A stretch of DNA of 64,000 bases from Alphaproteobacteria bacterium (GTDB taxonomy: Bacteria; Pseudomonadota; Alphaproteobacteria; Caulobacterales; Hyphomonadaceae), in assembly GCA_018827375.1 (NCBI GenBank), contig JAHJYW010000002.1:1-64000 (forward strand), in the 5' to 3' direction. Positions 44,333 to 52,518 of this stretch are shown here, piece after piece. The notes beneath the pieces are model-generated. The model was not told the DNA's origin. It searched no databases and was given only the letters and a program-made list of their open reading frames with translations. The first letter of the stretch is position 1. The number at the start of each line of letters is the position of its first letter. The position numbers and the translations under genes are program-made.

Positions 44333-44980
44333 ATGTTCAGCCGCCGCAATTTTTCCCTCGCCGCAGGCATGGCCGCCGCTGTCGCACTGACAGCCGGGGC
44401 CATGATCGCCTCCACAGCTAATGCCAGCCCCCTTGTCGCGCCTGGCGAACCGGCCCCTGCCTTCATCGGGCTGGATTCAGAAGGACAGAGCGTCGCCCTT
44501 GCTGATTTCGCGGGCAAGACGGTCGTCCTCGAATGGACCAATGACGGCTGCCCCTTCGTGCAGAAACACTATGCTGCGCCCCCCTCGAACATGCAGTCCC
44601 TGCAGGCTGATGCCGCCACTGACGATGTCGTCTGGCTATCGGTCATCTCTTCCGCCCCAGGCAAGCAGGGCCATGTCTCCGGGACGCAGGCCAATGCCCT
44701 GACGGCCAGCCGCGACGCCACCCCGGCTCATGTCATCCTTGACCCGTCCGGCGACATTGGTCGCCTTTATGGCGCCAAGACCACGCCCCATATGTTCGTC
44801 ATCAAGCCTGACGGCATGCTGGCCTATGAAGGTGCCATCGATTCCAAGCCCTCCGCGCGCGTCAGCGACATCGACACAGCCACCAATTACGTCCGCGCCG
44901 CCCTTACCAGCCTTGCCGCGGATGAACCCGTCGAAGTTGCCAGCTCAAAGCCCTATGGCTGTTCGGTGAAGTACGAGTAA
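44333..44980 (+). CDS. Secreted thioredoxin-like redoxin
   Basis: A 215-residue exported redoxin. The Tat-like start SRRNFSLAAG leads a signal peptide through ASTANA. APAFIGLDSEGQSVALADFAGKTVVLEW opens the thioredoxin fold, and NDGCPFVQKHY carries a single peroxidatic-type Cys. A second Cys (YGCSVKY) lies at the very C-terminus and could pair with it. GGAGA precedes the start. It follows the DsbD-like gene and may be its redox partner. Confidence 0.82.
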   Translation: MFSRRNFSLAAGMAAAVALTAGAMIASTANASPLVAPGEPAPAFIGLDSEGQSVALADFAGKTVVLEWTNDGCPFVQKHYAAPPSNMQSLQADAATDDVVWLSVISSAPGKQGHVSGTQANALTASRDATPAHVILDPSGDIGRLYGAKTTPHMFVIKPDGMLAYEGAIDSKPSARVSDIDTATNYVRAALTSLAADEPVEVASSKPYGCSVKYE

Positions 44981-45014
44981 TCCTTAGCGGTCTGGCGCCA
45001 AACGTGTTCGGGCC

Positions 45015-45389
45015 CTAAGCATCATCCGCGATGTCGAACCGGGCCACCTTGCCGTCCCGAAAATGGAAAATGTGTCCGACCGTCTTGTCCGTCAGCCCGT
45101 GCGTCTGCCCCTCGAGCGGCTTGCCGTCGAGATCGAAAACGGACTGGTGGACCTCCGCGATGATCGCGTCATCTGCCGTGTGCTGAAAGCCCACAGGCGC
45201 GACGTACGGACTAACCATGGTCCACTGGCGCGTCCAGTATTCGCGGACCGCCGCGCGGCCATGAACGTGGCCGCCATCCATCCCGTTGGCCCAGGCAACA
45301 TCATCGGTCAGCACGGCCATGACGCCGTCAATGTCGCGCGCGTTGAAGCTGACATACATGCGTTCAACGGTTTTGACGTCATCTTCCAT
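45015..45389 (-). CDS. NTF2-like (SnoaL-type) protein
   Basis: A 124-residue NTF2-like protein: VERMYVSFNARDIDGVMAVL, then VAWANGMDGGHVHGRAAVRE, and HIFHFRDGKVARFDIADDA are typical of SnoaL-like domains, which bind small ligands and sometimes catalyse isomerisations. ATG 45389 has AGGAG 7 bp upstream. It is divergent from a marR gene, so it is a plausible target of that regulator. Confidence 0.82.
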   Translation of the reverse strand: MEDDVKTVERMYVSFNARDIDGVMAVLTDDVAWANGMDGGHVHGRAAVREYWTRQWTMVSPYVAPVGFQHTADDAIIAEVHQSVFDLDGKPLEGQTHGLTDKTVGHIFHFRDGKVARFDIADDA

Positions 45390-45423
45390 CGGGTTTCTCC
45401 TTGCAGGGTTCGGGCGTTGTATT

Positions 45424-45451
45424 AAAATACATATGCACGTATATATATTTT
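45424..45451. promoter_or_regulatory. 28-bp imperfect palindrome in the marR / NTF2-like spacer
   Basis: AAAATACATATGCA pairs with the reverse complement of CGTATATATATTTT at 11 of 14 positions. The AT-rich element sits midway between two divergent starts (45389 and 45482) and is a natural candidate for the MarR operator. Confidence 0.5.
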
Positions 45452-45481
45452 GGGCTAGATAGGTGCAAGAGGTGATTTGCA

Positions 45482-45961
45482 ATGGATTTGAATGTGCTTT
45501 CGACGCCCGGTCACTTGATTAGTCTCGCGGCGCGCGGCTTCGCCCGACTTAGCGAAGCGCGGCTCAAGCCGCTTGGCTTCGGCGTGGGACACCTGCCTGT
45601 GCTGGTCGCACTACAGGATGGCCGTGCCAGCACGCAACGCGATCTCGCCCGCTTTGCCAGGATCGAACAGCCGCCAATGGCCCAGATGCTCGCCCGCATG
45701 GAGCGGGATGGTCTGGTCCGGCGCACGCCTGACCCGGCCGATGGGCGAAGCAGCCTCGTTACGCTGACAGAGGACGCAGAAGCACGTCTGCCGGACGCCG
45801 TTGCCGTCCTGATGCAGGGAAATGATGACGTGCTGCGCGGCTTCACGGAGGAGGAGGCAGATCTGCTCATCACCCTGCTGACACGCCTGATCGCAAACCT
45901 CGACCGGGTCGCGAGCGCCGAAGCCTCTCCCGGCGCACCACTATCCGGCCCCGCGGACTGA
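45482..45961 (+). CDS. MarR-family transcriptional regulator
   Basis: A 159-residue MarR protein. The winged helix is RASTQRDLARFARIEQPPMA for the recognition helices, then LARMERDGLVRRTPDPADGR for the wing, with SSLVTLTEDA after it. It has a helical dimer interface at both ends. MarR proteins usually repress their neighbours and release on binding a phenolic ligand. It should control the NTF2-like gene through the palindrome between them. Confidence 0.9.
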   Translation: MDLNVLSTPGHLISLAARGFARLSEARLKPLGFGVGHLPVLVALQDGRASTQRDLARFARIEQPPMAQMLARMERDGLVRRTPDPADGRSSLVTLTEDAEARLPDAVAVLMQGNDDVLRGFTEEEADLLITLLTRLIANLDRVASAEASPGAPLSGPAD

Positions 45962-46009
45962 CTGGACCGTCCCCCAGCGTCAGGCTTGCCTTCACCCCCC
46001 TCCCATTTA

Positions 46010-46023
46010 TGACAGGTATGTCA
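46010..46023. promoter_or_regulatory. Inverted repeat before the alpha/beta hydrolase gene
   Basis: TGACA-GGTA-TGTCA at 46010-46023, 17 bp before the start at 46041, resembles a dimeric repressor site. The owner is unknown; the upstream marR gene has a different palindrome. Confidence 0.4.
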
Positions 46024-46040
46024 AAAAAGAGGGGCAGGCC

Positions 46041-47021
46041 ATGAGTTCAGGATCCGACAGTATCGTCCGCGACCAGCCGGCGGAAATGCCCTCCGAAGGC
46101 GGTCCGCTGCTCGAATATCACGGCAACCTGCCGCCCGCGCCTGCCTGGTTCCAGGACGCCGTCGCCACGCCCTATGAGACCCATTTCGTCGACGTCAAAG
46201 GCGCCAAGGTCCGCTACCAGCGTTGGGGCCAGCGCGGTCGGCCCGGCCTCCTCCTCGTCCACGGCAATGGCGCTCACGCCCATTGGTGGGATTTCATCGC
46301 ACCTTACTTCGCCCAGCACTACAATGTCGCCGCGCTCACCTTCTCCGGCATGGGCGACAGCGACTGGCGCGAAAAATACGACATGGCCACGTTCGCCAAG
46401 GAAGAAGTCGCCGTCGCCGAGGATGCGGGCCTCTTCGACGCCGACGTGAAGCCTACTATCGTCGCGCATTCCTTTGGCGGCTTCGTCACCCTCGTCACCG
46501 GCGCCGAACATGGCGACCGTTTCACCGGTATGGTCATCGTCGACAGCCCTGTGAACCCGCCTGAACGCCCCCATCAGGGTCCGCCCCGCTCCGGCCGCCC
46601 CAACAAGGTCTATGACGATCTCGCCAGCGCGCTTGGCCGCTTCCGCCTCGCGCCGCCACAGATCTGCGACAACCACTACGCCATGGATTATATCGCCCGC
46701 TGGAGTCTCAAGAAGGCCGATGGCGGATGGACCTGGAAATTCGATCCCTCGATCTGGACCCATTTCGAGCCGAACGACGCCCCCGGCGACATGCTGAAGG
46801 CCGCCAAGTGCCGTATCGCCATCATTCGCGGCGAGGAAAGTGCACTGATGCCTGATGATGTCGGCGACTACATGCGCAAGCTGCTCGGCCACCAGGTGCC
46901 GTTCATCTCCATCCCGCATGCGCGCCACCATGTCATGCTCGACCAACCGCTCGCCTTCGTCTCGGCCCTGCGCACCCTGCTCGCCGAATGGGACCATTCG
47001 GAGCCACACCGCAGCGTCTGA
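46041..47021 (+). CDS. Alpha/beta hydrolase
   Basis: A 326-residue alpha/beta hydrolase. The oxyanion region is LLVHGNGAHAHWWD (about residues 71-84), the nucleophile elbow is VAHSFGG (about 142-148), and a C-terminal His lies in HARHHVMLDQP. The catalytic acid is expected in the strand after IAIIRGEES. It has an N-terminal extension of about 45 residues before the fold. GAGGGGCAGG precedes the start. It may be an esterase or C-C hydrolase; substrate unknown. Confidence 0.88.
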   Translation: MSSGSDSIVRDQPAEMPSEGGPLLEYHGNLPPAPAWFQDAVATPYETHFVDVKGAKVRYQRWGQRGRPGLLLVHGNGAHAHWWDFIAPYFAQHYNVAALTFSGMGDSDWREKYDMATFAKEEVAVAEDAGLFDADVKPTIVAHSFGGFVTLVTGAEHGDRFTGMVIVDSPVNPPERPHQGPPRSGRPNKVYDDLASALGRFRLAPPQICDNHYAMDYIARWSLKKADGGWTWKFDPSIWTHFEPNDAPGDMLKAAKCRIAIIRGEESALMPDDVGDYMRKLLGHQVPFISIPHARHHVMLDQPLAFVSALRTLLAEWDHSEPHRSV

Positions 47022-47029
47022 GCCAAAAA

Positions 47030-47059
47030 AAAGCCGCCGGAAAAATCCGGCGGCTTTCT
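47030..47059. terminator. Bidirectional terminator
   Basis: AAAGCCGCCGGA (47030-47041) pairs with TCCGGCGGCTTT (47046-47057). On the minus strand an eight-T run follows, and on the plus strand TTTCT. It separates the convergent hydrolase and lipoprotein genes. Confidence 0.9.
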
Positions 47060-47078
47060 GAAAGACCAGGGTGAGGAC

Positions 47079-47582
47079 CTAGTCCTTAAAATCGAGCTGT
47101 TGCATAAGGCTCGTGCCCATCACTTCGCGGAATTCCGCGCGGTCGGCGTTTTCCGCCTCCATTTGCGCATCGGATGCCTGCGCCCAGGCGCTGTAGGCTT
47201 CGTAGCGAGCTTCGGACTCAGGGCCATTGGCAATGTCCGTCATCACGGTGATCAGATAGAGATCCGGCTCGCCGGTCCGGTTATGATAATTGGACAGGAC
47301 CATATAGTCCTTGATCCAGCCTTGTGACTTCGCAAACTCCTGCGAGGCACGCCACTTGCTAGCCAAGTGGTTGGCATAGGCGAGGCCGCCACCCGGCTTG
47401 ATGTCGATCCCCGTGACTTCCCAGAAGTCGCCGCTGACAAACGGGTACGTGTCTGCGTCCGCAGTGGCCGTTGCAGGTGTGGCTGCCGGTTCCTGCGCGT
47501 TTGCTGATGTGGCGCATCCTGCCAATGCGATCGTAACCGCAAGTCCGGCGATCTTCAGTGAGCTTTTCCAAGTATTCTTCAT
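47079..47582 (-). CDS. Lipoprotein, hypothetical
   Basis: A 167-residue lipoprotein: lipobox LAGC (residues 20-23) after a basic, hydrophobic signal. A Thr/Ala-rich linker follows, then a domain with FVSGDFWEVTGIDIKPGGGL, KSQGWIKDYMVLSNYH and EPDLYLITVMTDIANGPESE. GGGAGGACG precedes ATG 47582. It belongs to a family I do not know; the NIPSNAP/dimeric alpha-beta barrel style of the sequence is only a guess. Confidence 0.6.
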   Translation of the reverse strand: MKNTWKSSLKIAGLAVTIALAGCATSANAQEPAATPATATADADTYPFVSGDFWEVTGIDIKPGGGLAYANHLASKWRASQEFAKSQGWIKDYMVLSNYHNRTGEPDLYLITVMTDIANGPESEARYEAYSAWAQASDAQMEAENADRAEFREVMGTSLMQQLDFKD

Positions 47583-47725
47583 AACGTCCTCCCTTTTTTG
47601 TTATTCGTAATGGTTAACACGAATTAACAATTCTGCCCACAGTTGTTCTTGTACGGAATTATATCCCGCAGGACGTGTAAACACCCCGTCTGCAACCGCG
47701 CCCCCGCCAGCGCACTTGTCCCCGC

Positions 47726-47750
47726 AAAAAGGCGGACCCGAAGGCCCGCC
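47726..47750 (-). terminator. Rho-independent terminator after the two-repeat secreted protein gene
   Basis: On the minus strand GGCGGGCC-TTCG-GGTCCGCC forms a stem with one mismatch and a UUCG loop, followed by five T (plus-strand AAAAA at 47726-47730). Confidence 0.8.
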
Positions 47751-47784
47751 AAATATTGTGTGCTAGGGTCATACTCGAGCGCGA

Positions 47785-48495
47785 TCAGCTCTTATTAAGC
47801 GTCACGATGCTTGTCGCTTCGAATTCGCGGCTATCAAGGGATTCAGCGTCGAGCGTGCCGGTGATCCGCACACGATCATCATTGCTGATTTGCTGGTAAC
47901 CATCATCGTCCAGCGGATTGTAGCCAAGTTCCTCGGTGCTTACCGCGTAAGATGCACCGCCAGTCGTCAGCGTGAATTCCTCGTCGTCGGCATCAACGTC
48001 CTTCACTTTACCTTCCAGAACAACATTGCTGAGGTCTGGCAGGCGATAGAAAGCAACATCGCCGATCGTTTCCTCATCGGCTGCATTTGCCGAGAAGCTG
48101 GTGTTCAATCCCGCGACGTAGACCGTCGCAGCCTCGATGGAGGTTAGCTCGAACAGGTCGTCATCAATCTTACCCACCACGGCGACGTTCTGCCCGTCTG
48201 CCAGCAAGTAGGCCTCCGGCCAAGCGTCATAATCATCCATCTCCACTGGAACCAAGCCATCGCCATAATCGAGAGTGAATCCGTCAGACGTCGCGTTGGT
48301 TACTGTACCGGAAAGTGACAACCAACTTTCGTCCTTCATACTGTAGGGGTCAGGCTGTACGTCCGGGGTCATCGCAGGTTTGGCCTGCGTCTGCGTGGTG
48401 TTGTCCGCTTGCATTGTCTGGGCCGTCGCGGTGCCTGGCGTCAGCGCCATGCCAAGTCCGGCGGCAGCGAGAAGATGTGTCTTGAGGGTTTTCAT
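47785..48495 (-). CDS. Secreted protein with two OB-like repeats
   Basis: A 236-residue exported protein (signal residues 1-26, ending in ATAQ). Two similar halves follow: LSLSGTVTNATSDGFTLDYG...VAVVGKIDDDLFELTSIEA, and VVLEGKVKDVDADDEEFTLT...VRITGTLDAESLDSREFEAT. Each reads as a small beta barrel of the GxV-x-D-F-L-x-Y type. The mature chain is strongly acidic, with many Asp residues, so calcium or polymer binding is possible. AAAGGAG fixes ATG 48495. No function known. Confidence 0.65.
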   Translation of the reverse strand: MKTLKTHLLAAAGLGMALTPGTATAQTMQADNTTQTQAKPAMTPDVQPDPYSMKDESWLSLSGTVTNATSDGFTLDYGDGLVPVEMDDYDAWPEAYLLADGQNVAVVGKIDDDLFELTSIEAATVYVAGLNTSFSANAADEETIGDVAFYRLPDLSNVVLEGKVKDVDADDEEFTLTTGGASYAVSTEELGYNPLDDDGYQQISNDDRVRITGTLDAESLDSREFEATSIVTLNKS

Positions 48496-48789
48496 GTCGT
48501 GCTCCTTTCGTCTTTGTCGGAATGGAGCGGGCAAAGGCTGCGCGAAAGACGCGCCATTGTGCCCGCTGCGTCATTCAATAAACCAACGGAAAGAAGACCC
48601 CATCGTTCCGAAAAACTGCAGATCCGGTCGGCGTGCAGGCCGACAACTCGACGCATGCCAGTTCACTCGCCAAGCCTAATTTTATCATTGAAGTGGGGCC
48701 CGCCCGTTAGCGCGGCACATTTGCGGCGCAGGGCGAAAGTCGAGCGACTTCCCCGCAGATTGAAATATCCGGATTTGTGGCTTTGGGCC

Positions 48790-50070
48790 TCAAGCCGAAT
48801 AATCAAACACTGGCCAGCGTTCCGTGATGGCGCCATCCTCATAGACGGCAATATCGCCGAACTGCAGGAACACGGCCTCGCTCTGGTGCGGCCGCAGGAA
48901 GACGAATTCGTCCGGGCTGATCTGCAGGTCCGGACCGCCATTCAGCATTTCCTGGTTGGATGAGCGCCCGAACGTCTTGTTGTATTGCAAGCCGGGCGGG
49001 TCGACCGGATCGGCCAGCCAGTTGCCGCCATAGATGAACACCGTCTTTGACGCGTTTGGGTTCCACGCCTTCGTCGCACCATCGGCAAATTCCAGGCCCG
49101 GCATGTGCGTCACCGGCATCGACTTGATCACAGGCGTCGCAATGAAGCTCGCCGGCACATGCGGCTCCAGCAGTGCGGTGTCGAAGTGCGTCGGCTTGAC
49201 GAGGCATGAGCCCGCCGACACTTCGCTGGCAATCTCCGTATCCTGATAGGTTCGGTAGGTCGGGCTGCCTGCCGCATTGCGCGTGATGCCCGCCATCGCT
49301 TCAGCCCCAAACACCTCGGTCGCCTGCGCCAGCGCGGCCGCATAGCCCGTGCGCACACCCTTCATCGCCCGTGCCTGCCAGCCCATCGCCGTTGGCAGAG
49401 AGGCAATGTGCGGATCATAGCCCATGAAGCCTGCAAAGGTCAGGCGCGGGTTCGCAAGAATTGCCTCCAGCATGCCTTTCAACTCGCTGCCCGCAACCAT
49501 GCCGCCCCGGTGCAGGCCCACGTCCAGCTCAATATTGATCGCCAGGTCGCGGCCCACCTGGCTTGCGAGATCGGCGTATTGCGCCAGCCGCTCAGGCGTA
49601 TCGATCAGCCACTGGATATTGTCCGCCGCGCCGGAGAAGTCAGCCGGCAGCTGCTCAAAGTAATGCCGCGCCGCAATAACGGGCAGGGGCTTGCCGAGCA
49701 GCTGGCTCGCCTCCGGCATGGCCTGCGAAATTTCCAGCAGCATGGGCAGGTTGAACGTCATCAGCCGGTCCGTGCCCGTACGCTCCCGAATGTGCTGGAT
49801 CAGGCCCAGCGAGGGCAGGGACTTTGCCACGATCCGATAGCCCATCCCCGCCGGCAGGAAGCCTTTCATCGTGTCGATGTTCGCATTCAGCCGCGCCTTG
49901 TCCACCACCATGGTCGGCTGGGCGATGCCCGCTGCCGTCAGCGCCTTTTGCACATCCAGGAAATAGGCATCGCGCGGGCCGCTCTTGTCACCGGGTTTGA
50001 TCATGAGGGCAGTTACTCCAGCGAGGGCAGCGCCGCCCAGGATTACATTACGGCGGGAAAATTCAAGCAT
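48790..50070 (-). CDS. Tat-type exported PLP enzyme of the D-threonine aldolase / DSD1 family
   Basis: A 426-residue protein of the alanine-racemase-N fold family that includes D-threonine aldolase and D-serine dehydratase. It begins with SRRNVILGGAALAGV, a twin-arginine signal. IAQPTMVVDKARLNANID starts the barrel, AKSLPS carries the PLP Lys, and IELDVGLHRGGM plus CLVKPTHFDT follow. The C-terminal region with NPSADEFVFLRPHQSEAVF-like residues fits the family's metal site. The start overlaps the upstream gene by 8 bp, so both are co-translated. Exported PLP enzymes are unusual. Confidence 0.82.
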   Translation of the reverse strand: MLEFSRRNVILGGAALAGVTALMIKPGDKSGPRDAYFLDVQKALTAAGIAQPTMVVDKARLNANIDTMKGFLPAGMGYRIVAKSLPSLGLIQHIRERTGTDRLMTFNLPMLLEISQAMPEASQLLGKPLPVIAARHYFEQLPADFSGAADNIQWLIDTPERLAQYADLASQVGRDLAINIELDVGLHRGGMVAGSELKGMLEAILANPRLTFAGFMGYDPHIASLPTAMGWQARAMKGVRTGYAAALAQATEVFGAEAMAGITRNAAGSPTYRTYQDTEIASEVSAGSCLVKPTHFDTALLEPHVPASFIATPVIKSMPVTHMPGLEFADGATKAWNPNASKTVFIYGGNWLADPVDPPGLQYNKTFGRSSNQEMLNGGPDLQISPDEFVFLRPHQSEAVFLQFGDIAVYEDGAITERWPVFDYSA

Positions 50071-51493
50071 CGAAGGTCTCTCCGAACATATGGGCAAGGT
50101 GCGGGTTCAGGAACTTTCCTGCCGGGTCCAGTTCGCGGCGCAAGGCAAGGAAGTTCCCGAATTTCGGATAGAGCAGCATCAGCTCATCCTTACCCAGCGA
50201 ATGGTGTTTGCCCCAATGGGGCCGTCCGCCATTCGCGCGGTGGATAGGCTCGATCTCGGAGTAGAAATAGTCATAGGGCTCGTCCACCGCCGCATGGATC
50301 GCGACCGAGATATGTGGCCCGGAATTGAAGGGGCTCAGCCATGCATCGTCCGGCGCGATGAAGCGTACTTCCATCGGGAAGAACACGTGCTTGTGCGTCT
50401 CCAGCTGCGCGATGACCTGTTTCAGGGCCTTGATCCCGTTCTCCCGGGGCAGGTGGTATTCCATCTCGTTGAACTTGGTCGGCCGCGTCGTCGACAGCAG
50501 CTTGTAGGAACTGTCGCTGAAATCCTCGATCGTGCCTTTCGGCAGCGCCGCACCGATAATTTTCCGGCGCAGCCAGGGCGACCAGCCGAACTGGTTGCGC
50601 AGCATCTTCAGCTGGTCCAGCGTCTCGTCATCAATATCGTCACCGCGCCCTGTCACGGGGCCTTTGTGCAGGTCGTGGCTGATCGCGGCGCCATAGCCGG
50701 TGTGCGGGAAATAATAGAATTCGAAATTGCGATGCGTGCCGGCCAGATCCTCAGCGCGCGCGATCAGGTCATCAATCGGCTCAACCCAGACCTTCCGGTG
50801 CAGGTTGAAACTCGGCACCGTCTTCAGGGTGTATTGCGTAATCACGCCTAGCGCGCCCAGCGACACGCGCCCTGCCGCGAAAATGTCGGGGTGGCTCTCA
50901 CGGGTCACGTCCAGGACGTCGCCCGTCGCTGTCACCAGGCGAAAGCCGGCCACATGGTCGTGCAGGGCCGTCAGCGTCTCGCCTGTGCCATGCGTCGCGG
51001 TGGAAAAGCTGCCCGCCAGCGTCTGCACGTCAATGTCCGGCAGGTTCGGCAGGGCCCGGCCCACTTCTGAGAGTTCGGTTGCCATCTGGAACAGGCGCGT
51101 GCCCGCCCCGAAAACGGCCTGGCCCGTCGTGGCGTCCAGCGCCTTCATGCCCGTCAGGCGGCTCACATCCACCATCACGCCCTCGCTCGGCGCGAGGCCT
51201 GTAAAGGAGTGACCGCTGCCAAAGGGGCGCACATGGCCCGGTGCGCTCGCCACGACAGCGCTGACATCGTCCTCGCTCACGGGCAGGCTGATCTCTGTCG
51301 GCGTTGCACGCTGCACGCCAGACCAGTTCATCCAGCTCTCTTCGCCTTCGGGCGCTTCGGGATAGTCGTCATCATAGTCGGTCCGCGCAAAGTCGCGCCC
51401 GCTCCAGCTGATGTGCTTCTCGACCGGAATTGCCGCGCTGCCTGCAGCAACCGCGCCACCTGCCAACAGGATGGTTCGTCTCGAAACCGGCAT
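50063..51493 (-). CDS. Tat-type exported FAD lactone oxidase (ALO family)
   Basis: A 476-residue FAD-linked oxidase of the D-arabinono-1,4-lactone / L-gulonolactone oxidase family. SRRTILLAGGAVAAGSAA is a Tat signal. The FAD domain has RPFGSGHSFTG (about residues 88-98), LPDIDVQTLAGSFSTATHGT, and LGALGVITQYTLKTVPSFNL; the C-terminal ALO domain carries RPHWGKHHSLG. The protein would oxidise a sugar lactone in the periplasm. GGAGAGGG precedes ATG 51493, and the PLP enzyme gene overlaps its end. Confidence 0.9.
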   Translation of the reverse strand: MPVSRRTILLAGGAVAAGSAAIPVEKHISWSGRDFARTDYDDDYPEAPEGEESWMNWSGVQRATPTEISLPVSEDDVSAVVASAPGHVRPFGSGHSFTGLAPSEGVMVDVSRLTGMKALDATTGQAVFGAGTRLFQMATELSEVGRALPNLPDIDVQTLAGSFSTATHGTGETLTALHDHVAGFRLVTATGDVLDVTRESHPDIFAAGRVSLGALGVITQYTLKTVPSFNLHRKVWVEPIDDLIARAEDLAGTHRNFEFYYFPHTGYGAAISHDLHKGPVTGRGDDIDDETLDQLKMLRNQFGWSPWLRRKIIGAALPKGTIEDFSDSSYKLLSTTRPTKFNEMEYHLPRENGIKALKQVIAQLETHKHVFFPMEVRFIAPDDAWLSPFNSGPHISVAIHAAVDEPYDYFYSEIEPIHRANGGRPHWGKHHSLGKDELMLLYPKFGNFLALRRELDPAGKFLNPHLAHMFGETFDA

Positions 51494-51604
51494 GCCCTCT
51501 CCCTCCTATCCTCGAGGGATAGGGAGCGGGCATCGGCGCCGGTGTCAATAGATGACGTATGCGTCAGGTTTGGAGGTGCGTGTGCCCATTCAGCAGGGCA
51601 GGTA

Positions 51605-52429
51605 TCAGCCTGCGAAGGCCTTTTCGATCACGAACTCGGCCGGCGCGGCATTGGAGCCTTCGGTCAATCCGTTGGCGATCATCAGCGCTTTTACATCCTG
51701 GATCATCTCCATCGAACCGCAGATCATGGCCCTATCTGTCGCCGGATCGAGCTTTGGCACGCCGAGGTCAGTGAACAGTTTGCCTGTCTCGATCAGGGTC
51801 GTGATGCGGCCCATGGTCGGGTGCGGGGTGCGTGTGCAGCTCGTGTAGAGGCGCAGTTTGCCATCCGCCAGCTCGCCAACAAGCGGGTCGGCCGCAATGT
51901 CGCGTATCAGGTTCGTCGAATAGGCCAGCTCGCCATTGTCGCGGCAGGTATGCGTGACGATCACTTCGTCATAGCGCTCATACGTGTCCGGGTCGCGGAT
52001 CAGGCTGGCGAAGGGCGCAAAGCCGGTGCCGGTGGAAAACATGTAGAGCCGCTTGCCGGGGGTCAGCGCATCCAGCACCAGCGTGCCGGTCGGCTTCTTG
52101 CCGAGCAGAACCTTGTCGCCGGGCTGGATTGATTGCAGGCGCGATGTCAGCGGGCCGTCGGCCACCTTGATGGAATAGAATTCCAGTTCCTCGTCCCAGG
52201 CAGGGGAGGCAATGGAATAGGCGCGCAGCAGGGGCTTTCCGTCTTCCTTGGGCAGCCCAATCATCACAAACTCGCCTGTGCGGAAGCGGAAGGTGCGCGG
52301 GCGGGTAATACGGAAGCGGAACAGCCGATCGGTATAATGCTCGACGCTGAGGACAGTCTCCTCGGTCGGGGCGTTCGGGTTCACTTTCGGTGCAGGCGTC
52401 GCAGCAGCGGCAGATGCATCAGCAGACAT
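51605..52429 (-). CDS. fpr: Ferredoxin-NADP reductase
   Basis: A 274-residue bacterial FNR. LLRAYSIAS (about residues 66-74) is the FAD site, STGTGFAPFASLIRDPDTYE binds the NADP ribose and pyrophosphate, and AMICGSMEMIQDVKALM is the NADP/C-terminal end. It shuttles electrons between NADPH and ferredoxin or flavodoxin in Fe-S and oxidative stress metabolism. An Ala/Pro-rich N-terminal tail of about 22 residues is present. It is encoded alone. Confidence 0.92.
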   Translation of the reverse strand: MSADASAAAATPAPKVNPNAPTEETVLSVEHYTDRLFRFRITRPRTFRFRTGEFVMIGLPKEDGKPLLRAYSIASPAWDEELEFYSIKVADGPLTSRLQSIQPGDKVLLGKKPTGTLVLDALTPGKRLYMFSTGTGFAPFASLIRDPDTYERYDEVIVTHTCRDNGELAYSTNLIRDIAADPLVGELADGKLRLYTSCTRTPHPTMGRITTLIETGKLFTDLGVPKLDPATDRAMICGSMEMIQDVKALMIANGLTEGSNAAPAEFVIEKAFAG

Positions 52430-52518
52430 GGGCAGGCCTCTTTGCAGGGTCAGCTATTCGGGTTCAGGCCCGCAAATGACCCCTCGCGCCTGCAAAAGCA
52501 AGGCGTCAGATTGGCAGT

